DNA of 28,759 nt from an uncultured Caulobacter sp. Lineage in GTDB: Bacteria > Pseudomonadota > Alphaproteobacteria > Caulobacterales > Caulobacteraceae. The translations under genes and the position numbers were made by a program. Location of the stretch: NCBI GenBank assembly GCA_937925635.1, contig CALALX010000105.1:1-28759 (forward strand), read 5' to 3'. The notes beneath the pieces were generated by a model that was given only the letters and a program-made list of their open reading frames with translations, was not told where the DNA came from and made no database searches. Of the stretch, positions 23,036-28,759 are shown in pieces; the first letter of the stretch is position 1, and every line of letters starts with the position of its first letter.

Positions 23036-23956
23036 TCAGGCCGCCTTCAGCCCGTCGCGGCCCATCATCAGGGTCTTGAGGATCGATCCCAGCACCATCG
23101 GCAGCTCGTGGCGCGGGGTCACGCGGTCGACCATGCCCTTTTCGACGAGGAACTCGGCGCGCTGGAAGCCCGGCGGCAGGGTCTCGCGGATGGTCTGCTC
23201 GATCACGCGCTGGCCGGCGAAGCCGATCAGGGCGCCCGGCTCGGCCAGATGGATGTCGCCCAGCATGGCGTAGCTGGCGGTCACCCCGCCTGTGGTCGGG
23301 TCGGTCAGCACCACGATGTAGGGCAGGCGGGCGGCTTTCAGCTCCTGAATCGCCAGGGTGCTGCGGGCCATCTGCATCAGGGACAGGGTGCCTTCCTGCA
23401 TGCGCGCGCCGCCGGCGGCGGTGAAGGCGACATAGGGCGCTTGGCGTTCCAGGGCGGCGCGGGCGCCGGCGATGAAGGCCTCGCCAGCCGCCATGCCCAG
23501 CGAACCGCCCATGAAGGCGAAGTCCTGGACCATGACCACCGACTTGACGCCGCCGATCGAACCGGCGGCCAGGGCCACGGCGTCCTGCTCGCCGGTCGCC
23601 TTGCGGGCGGCGGCGAGGCGGTCCTTGTAGGGCTTGCCGTCGCTGAACTTCAGCGGATCCTCGACGACGTCCGGCGTCGGCAGGCTCTCGTAGGCGCCGT
23701 CGTCGAAGGTGTACTTGAAGCGCAGCTCGGGCCCGATGCGCATGTGGCGTCCGGCGGGGGTCACCCACCAGGCGGCTTCCAGATCGGGCCGGTAGATCAT
23801 CTCCCCGGTGTCGGGGCACTTCACCCAGAGGTTCTCGGGCGTCTCGCGCTTGACGAAGGCGCCGCGCACGCCCGGGGCGATACGCGACAGCCATCCCTGA
23901 CGCTCACGCGCGCCGCCTCGGTTGGGTTTGTCGTTCTTGGGGTCAGCCATCGCCAT
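23036..23956 (-). CDS. accD: Acetyl-CoA carboxylase carboxyltransferase subunit beta
   Basis: AccD is the beta half of the carboxyltransferase that, with AccA, moves CO2 from carboxybiotin to acetyl-CoA, forming malonyl-CoA for fatty acid synthesis. The 306-residue product has crotonase-fold segments VVMVQDFAFMGGSLGMAAGE, AFTAAGGARMQEGTLSLMQM, VVLTDPTTGGVTASYAMLGD and PGALIGFAGQRVIEQTI. The N-terminal zinc ribbon is degenerate: in KCPDTGEMIYRPDLEAAWWV only Cys47 remains of the four cysteines found in E. coli, the others aligning with Thr50, Thr66 and Gly69. This loss is, to my knowledge, usual in alphaproteobacteria. It starts 3 bases after the trpA stop; a second ATG lies 6 bases downstream. 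Confidence 0.96.
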   Translation of the reverse strand: MAMADPKNDKPNRGGARERQGWLSRIAPGVRGAFVKRETPENLWVKCPDTGEMIYRPDLEAAWWVTPAGRHMRIGPELRFKYTFDDGAYESLPTPDVVEDPLKFSDGKPYKDRLAAARKATGEQDAVALAAGSIGGVKSVVMVQDFAFMGGSLGMAAGEAFIAGARAALERQAPYVAFTAAGGARMQEGTLSLMQMARSTLAIQELKAARLPYIVVLTDPTTGGVTASYAMLGDIHLAEPGALIGFAGQRVIEQTIRETLPPGFQRAEFLVEKGMVDRVTPRHELPMVLGSILKTLMMGRDGLKAA

Positions 23957-23959
23957 CGC

Positions 23960-24789
23960 TTAAGCGTCCCTGACTCGCGCCGATCTCACAGCCTTAGCCA
24001 GCTCAGCCGCCTTGGAAAGAACTCTTTCGGTCACGTTTTCGTTCGATCCCGATTTCAGGGCGCCTTCGATTTCATCAACCAGCGCCGAGCCCACCACGAC
24101 GCCGTCGGCCACGCGGGCCACGGCGGCGGCGCGTTCGGGCGTCCTGATGCCAAATCCCACCGCGACCGGCAGGCCGGACGCGGCCTTCAGCCTCTGCACG
24201 GGCTGTGCCACGGCGTCGGCGTCGGCTTCCTTGACCCCGGTCACCCCGGCAACGGAGACGTAGTAGACGAAGCCCGAGGTCCGCCGGACCACGGCCGGCA
24301 GACGCCTGTCGTCGGTGGTCGGGGTGGCCAGCCGGATCAGCGCCACGCCGTTGACCTCCAGCGCGTCAGCGAGCGGGTCGGCCTCTTCCGGCGGGCAGTC
24401 GACGATGATCAGCCCGTCGACTCCGGCCGCCGCCGCGTCGGCGGCGAAGGCGTCGAAGCCCTTGTTCAGGACCGGGTTCAGGTAGCCCATCAGGATGATC
24501 GGGGTGTCCGAGTCATGCCTCCGGAACGCCTCGACCATGTCCAACGTGCCGCGAAGCGTCATCCCGGCCTTCAGCGCGCGCTGCGATCCGAGCTGGATCG
24601 AGGGACCCTCGGCCATCGGATCGGAGAACGGGAAGCCCAGCTCGATGATGTCGGCGCCGGCGGCGGGCAGGCTGTCGAGCATGGCCTGAGAGGCGGTCCG
24701 GTCGGGGTCGCCGGCGACGATGTAGGCGACGAACGCGGCGCGCCCTTCGCCGGCGACAGCCGCAAAGCGACGGTCGATACGGTCCTTGG

Positions 24790-24793
<4 letters not shown>
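23960..24793 (-). CDS. trpA: Tryptophan synthase subunit alpha
   Basis: TrpA cleaves indole-3-glycerol phosphate to indole, which is channelled to TrpB. The 277-residue TIM barrel has the signature IIELGFPFSDPMAEGPSIQL with catalytic Glu51 (E. coli Glu49). The position of the second catalytic acid, Asp60 in E. coli, is Glu62 here (MAEG for LADG). Other family segments are PIILMGYLNPVLNKGFDAF, DGLIIVDCPPEEADPL, SGFVYYVSVAGVTGVK and GLPVAVGFGIRTPE with the phosphate-binding VVVGSALVDEIE. It overlaps the trpB stop by 4 bases and is followed by accD after 3 bases. Confidence 0.96.
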
Positions 24794-26010
<1,217 letters not shown>

Positions 26011-26022
26011 AGCGTCAGCAGG

Positions 26023-26664
26023 TCAGGCGCGGCGTACCGCTTCCAGGAAGGCCGAAATGAGAGACGGGTCCTTTATCCCCGGGCCGCGCTCCACACCAGA
26101 GGAAACGTCGACAAGCGGTGCGCCGGAAAGGCGCAGGGCCTCGGCCACGTTCCATGGGTCAAGCCCGCCGGCGAGGAACCAGGGCCGCGCGAAGCGGCGG
26201 TCCTTCATCATCGTCCAGTCGAATTTCGCGCCGGTGCCGCCCGGCCGGTCGAACCCGGCCGGCGCCTTCGCATCGAACATCAGATGGTCGACGACGCTCT
26301 CGTAGGCGCGGGCCGCATCGAGATCGGACGCCTCGGACACCGAGAAGACCTTGATGACCCCCGCGCCCGTACGCTGGGCGACCTCGCGGGCGCGGGCAGG
26401 CGTCTCCTTGCCGTGCAGTTGGATGAAGTCGGGCGCCAGCGTCGCGGCAAGCCGGTCGAGCAGCGCGTCATCCGGCTCGACCGTCACGGCTACGGTCTTG
26501 ACGTTGGCGGCGCGGGCCGGCGGCGCCAGCCGCGCGGCGGCGTCGGGCCCGATGTTACGCGGGCTCCTGTCAAAGAACATGAAGCCGATGAAGGCCGCGC
26601 CGCCGGCGACGGCGGCCGTCACGGTCTCGGGGGTCGTCAGGCCGCAGATCTTGGTCCCGGCCAT
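26023..26664 (-). CDS. trpF: Phosphoribosylanthranilate isomerase
   Basis: TrpF converts N-(5-phosphoribosyl)anthranilate to CdRP in tryptophan synthesis. The 213-residue TIM barrel starts MAGTKICGLTTPE with catalytic Cys7. It continues with AAFIGFMFFDRSPRNI, PDFIQLHGKETPARAREV and the phosphate-binding end WFLAGGLDPWNVAEAL followed by LVDVSSGVERGPGIKD. Its ATG shares a base with the mscL stop (TGATG overlap), so mscL and trpF are coupled. The frame stays open through mscL on another frame and should not be merged. trpE, trpG, trpD and trpC are not in the window. Confidence 0.95.
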   Translation of the reverse strand: MAGTKICGLTTPETVTAAVAGGAAFIGFMFFDRSPRNIGPDAAARLAPPARAANVKTVAVTVEPDDALLDRLAATLAPDFIQLHGKETPARAREVAQRTGAGVIKVFSVSEASDLDAARAYESVVDHLMFDAKAPAGFDRPGGTGAKFDWTMMKDRRFARPWFLAGGLDPWNVAEALRLSGAPLVDVSSGVERGPGIKDPSLISAFLEAVRRA

Positions 26665-27149
26665 CAGACCTTCTTGGGCGGAGTCTTGCGCGCCACGGGC
26701 GTGAGCTTCGGCGTCGGGGCGGGCTTCGGGGCCGCCTGGGCCTTCAGCAGGTCGCGGATCTCGGTCAGCAGGGCTTCCGAGGGCGTCGGGGCCGGCGCGG
26801 CCTCCGGCGCGGGATCCGCGGCCTGTTCGCGACGCAGCTGGTTGATGATTTTGACCGCCATGAACACGACCGCCGCGACGATCAGGAACTGGATGATGGT
26901 GTTGATGAAGGCGCCGTAGCTGATCGCCACCTTCTCGATCGCCTCGGTGGCTGGGTCCTCGGGCGTCAGCACCCACTCCAGCTTTGAGAAGTCGACGCGG
27001 CCCAGCAGCAGGCCGATCGGCGGCATGACCACCTGATCGACCAGGCTCTTCACGATGGCGCCGAACGCGCCGCCGATGATCACGCCCACGGCGAGATCGA
27101 CGACGTTGCCGCGCGCGATGAATTCCCGGAATTCCCTGGCGATGCTCAT
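26664..27149 (-). CDS. mscL: Large-conductance mechanosensitive channel MscL
   Basis: MscL is the pentameric emergency valve that opens on membrane tension during hypo-osmotic shock. The 161-residue protein has the amphipathic N-helix and first transmembrane helix (REFREFIARGNVVDLAVGVI, GGAFGAIVKSLVDQVVMPPI, to about residue 50), a periplasmic loop, and TM2 about residues 78-105 (YGAFINTIIQFLIVAAVVFM). A Pro/Ala linker (ADPAPEAAPAPTPSE) precedes the usual cytoplasmic helix EALLTEIRDLLKAQ. The last about 20 residues (PKPAPTPKLTPVARKTPPKK) are a basic Pro/Lys tail beyond the E. coli length of 136. It is coupled to trpF by a one-base overlap and lies 60 bases after ihfB. Confidence 0.95.
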   Translation of the reverse strand: MSIAREFREFIARGNVVDLAVGVIIGGAFGAIVKSLVDQVVMPPIGLLLGRVDFSKLEWVLTPEDPATEAIEKVAISYGAFINTIIQFLIVAAVVFMAVKIINQLRREQAADPAPEAAPAPTPSEALLTEIRDLLKAQAAPKPAPTPKLTPVARKTPPKKV

Positions 27150-27209
27150 GACCGTCTCCCGCTGCTGGTGAGACCGGCAACCTTCGGTGTTGCGGGGTTC
27201 AGGTCAAGC

Positions 27210-27491
27210 TCAGTCGGCGTTGAGCCGCTCGCGCAGCTCCTTGCCGCTCTTGAAGAAGGGCACATGCTTGCCCTTCACCGAGACCGGTTCGCCGGTGCGG
27301 GGATTGCGGCCGGCGCGGGCGGGACGCGAGCGAACGGAGAAGGCGCCGAAACCGCGCAGCTCCACGCGGCCGCCCTGTTCGAGCGCCAGCGTCATCTTGT
27401 CGAGGATCACGCCGACCACGCGCTCGATGTCACGTTGAGTCAGGTGAGGGTTCTCGTGAGCGAGCTTGGCGATCAGCTCGGACTTGATCAT
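27210..27491 (-). CDS. ihfB: Integration host factor subunit beta
   Basis: IhfB pairs with IhfA to form a sequence-specific DNA-bending heterodimer used in transcription, replication and recombination. The 93-residue protein starts MIKSELIAKLAHENPHLTQR. It has the helical dimer interface, the beta-arm region VELRGFGAFSVRSRPARAG and the family signature GRNPRTGEPVSVKGKHVPFF with the DNA-intercalating Pro in the arm. The ATG at 27491 gives the conserved N-terminus; an ATG at 27548 would add 19 residues. The position downstream of rpsA is conserved in proteobacteria and favours IhfB over HU. The rpsA terminator separates the two, so ihfB probably has its own promoter in 27492-27617, which I could not assign. 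Confidence 0.93.
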   Translation of the reverse strand: MIKSELIAKLAHENPHLTQRDIERVVGVILDKMTLALEQGGRVELRGFGAFSVRSRPARAGRNPRTGEPVSVKGKHVPFFKSGKELRERLNAD

Positions 27492-27617
27492 GGGTCCCCC
27501 CGGGGCGTCGGCGGCCCGACCTTTGCCCAATGTCCCTTGAGTCTTCAAGAGGTTGTCGGCGTCGTTATGGTCAATCTCAGCGAACGCCCGTACGCGCGGC
27601 GCCCGATCGCGGATGCG

Positions 27618-27647
27618 AAAACGGCGGCCGGGTCGCCCCGGCCGCCG
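27618..27647 (-). terminator. Intrinsic terminator after rpsA
   Basis: On the minus strand an 11-bp perfect GC stem (27637-27647 with 27622-27632, arm CGGCGGCCGGG) closes on the GNRA-type loop GCGA and is followed by TTTTCGC. This is a textbook factor-independent terminator, 30 bases after the rpsA stop codon. Confidence 0.85.
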
Positions 27648-27676
27648 CGATCGTCTTCACTGAAAGGCCGTGAACC

Positions 27677-28759
27677 TTAGTCGTTCTTGGCCTTTTCGCG
27701 CAGGGCCGCGCCCAGGATGTCGCCCAGCGACGCGCCCGAGTCCGAGGACCCGAACTGCTCGATGGCTTCCTTCTCCTCGGCCATTTCCAGCGACTTGATC
27801 GACACGGACACGCGACGCGCGGCCTTGTCGATGTTGGTCACCTGGGCGTCGATGCGATCGCCGACGGCGAAGCGCTCGGGGCGCTGCTCGTTGCGGTCGC
27901 GCGACAGGTCCGACTTGCGGATGAAGGCGGTCATCGGGGCGTCGTCTTCACCGAACTTCACTTCGATACCGCCCGAGGTGATTTCGGTGACGGTCACGGT
28001 GACCGTCTGGCCCTTGCGGAAGGTGTCGCCCTGCATCGGGTCGCCGGCGAGCTGCTTCACGCCGAGGCTGATGCGTTCCTTCTCGACGTCGACGTCGAGA
28101 ACCTTGGCCTTGATGACATCGCCCTTCTTGTAGCGGGCCATGGCTTCTTCGCCGGCGACGTTCCAGTCGAGGTCCGACAGGTGGACCATGCCGTCGATGT
28201 CGCCGTCCAGGCCGACGAACAGGCCGAACTCGGTGGCGTTCTTGACTTCGCCCTCGACGGTCGAGCCGATCGGGTGCGCGGACAGGAAGGCTTCCCAGGG
28301 GTTGGCCATCGCCTGCTTCAGGCCGAGCGAGACGCGGCGCTTGGAGCTGTCGACGTCCAGCACGATGACGTCCACTTCCTGGGAGGTGGAGACGATCTTG
28401 CCCGGATGGACGTTCTTCTTGGTCCAGGACATTTCCGAGACGTGCACCAGGCCTTCGACGCCGGCTTCCAGCTCAACGAAGGCGCCGTAGTCGGTGATGT
28501 TGGTGATGCGGCCGGTGTACTTGGCGCCGACCGGGTACTTGGCTTCGACGCCGTCCCAGGGATCGGACTGCAGCTGCTTCATGCCGAGGCTGATGCGCTG
28601 GGTGTCCGGATTGATCTTGATGATCTGCACCTTGACCGTGTCGCCGACCGCCAGGACCTGCGACGGATGCGAGACGCGCTTCCAGCTCATGTCGGTGACG
28701 TGCAGCAGGCCGTCGATGCCGCCCAGGTCCACGAACGCGCCGTAGTCGGTGATGTTCTT
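27677..28759 (-). CDS. rpsA: 30S ribosomal protein S1, C-terminal part (5' end outside window)
   Basis: S1 binds mRNA on the 30S subunit and helps unfold structured leaders. The visible 360 residues hold the last four S1 (OB-fold) repeats, the first cut by the window edge: KNITDYGAFVDLGGIDGLL...; GRITNITDYGAFVELEAGVE...; GEVKNATEFGLFVGLDGDID...; and a more diverged last one with TVTEITSGGIEVKFGEDDAP and AVGDRIDAQVTNIDKAARRV. Each of the first three has the HVSEMSW-like core. The tail GSSDSGASLGDILGAALREK is the alphaproteobacterial C-terminus. The true start lies to the right of the window. A terminator follows, then ihfB. Confidence 0.96.
   Translation of the reverse strand, partial: KNITDYGAFVDLGGIDGLLHVTDMSWKRVSHPSQVLAVGDTVKVQIIKINPDTQRISLGMKQLQSDPWDGVEAKYPVGAKYTGRITNITDYGAFVELEAGVEGLVHVSEMSWTKKNVHPGKIVSTSQEVDVIVLDVDSSKRRVSLGLKQAMANPWEAFLSAHPIGSTVEGEVKNATEFGLFVGLDGDIDGMVHLSDLDWNVAGEEAMARYKKGDVIKAKVLDVDVEKERISLGVKQLAGDPMQGDTFRKGQTVTVTVTEITSGGIEVKFGEDDAPMTAFIRKSDLSRDRNEQRPERFAVGDRIDAQVTNIDKAARRVSVSIKSLEMAEEKEAIEQFGSSDSGASLGDILGAALREKAKND

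Noticed and set aside
26023..27180. 385-codon frame reading trpF as a longer fusion protein
   Set aside because: The upstream part is an off-frame shadow of mscL; trpF begins at the ATG at 26664.

Overview
This is a high-GC window carrying mostly core genes. Gene content, gene order and protein sequences point to an alphaproteobacterium of the Caulobacterales (a Caulobacter, Phenylobacterium or Brevundimonas relative). The main clues are the alphaproteobacterial AddAB pair, an AccD lacking the cysteine zinc ribbon, the hrcA-grpE, rph-rdgB-hemW and trpFBA-accD-folC clusters, and dispersed palindromic repeats. No tRNA, rRNA, CRISPR array, insertion sequence or prophage gene was seen. The genus is inferred, not shown.

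Layout. 1-3481 (minus strand): replication and repair genes dnaN, two small uncharacterised genes, recF and the 5' end of gyrB. 3776-5495 (minus): hrcA-grpE, the heat-shock repressor and the DnaK nucleotide-exchange factor. 5592-9624 (plus): rph, rdgB and hemW, interrupted between rph and rdgB by a minus-strand block holding an XRE regulator, a DUF2975 membrane protein and a 38-residue single-pass membrane ORF. 9811-11307 (minus): mmsA, for valine and inositol catabolism. 11410-21440 (plus): a tightly coupled run of acyltransferase, tsaE, amgK, murU, addB and addA, mostly joined by ATGA start/stop overlaps, followed by trxA. It combines lipid acylation, tRNA t6A synthesis, cell-wall sugar salvage, double-strand break repair and thiol redox control. 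21604-27149 (minus): mscL-trpF-trpB-trpA-accD-folC, for tryptophan, fatty acid and folate synthesis. 27210-28759 (minus): rpsA (5' end outside the window) and ihfB.

Intergenic DNA is rich in repeats. Four REP-like GGGGACA...TGTCCCC hairpins lie at or near gene 3' ends. Two copies of a roughly 100-bp nested inverted repeat lie 13 kb apart and show compensatory stem changes. Two elements share an ACAAG-loop hairpin, and a pair of facing GGAGGAGG hairpins separates grpE from dnaN. Convincing intrinsic terminators follow rpsA and trxA.

No clearly new multi-gene system is visible. The best leads are the coding sequence that runs in frame straight after the dnaN stop without a usable start codon, the unannotated small membrane protein, the accessory block inserted in the rph-rdgB cluster, a Glu replacing the catalytic Asp60 of TrpA, and the covarying intergenic repeats.
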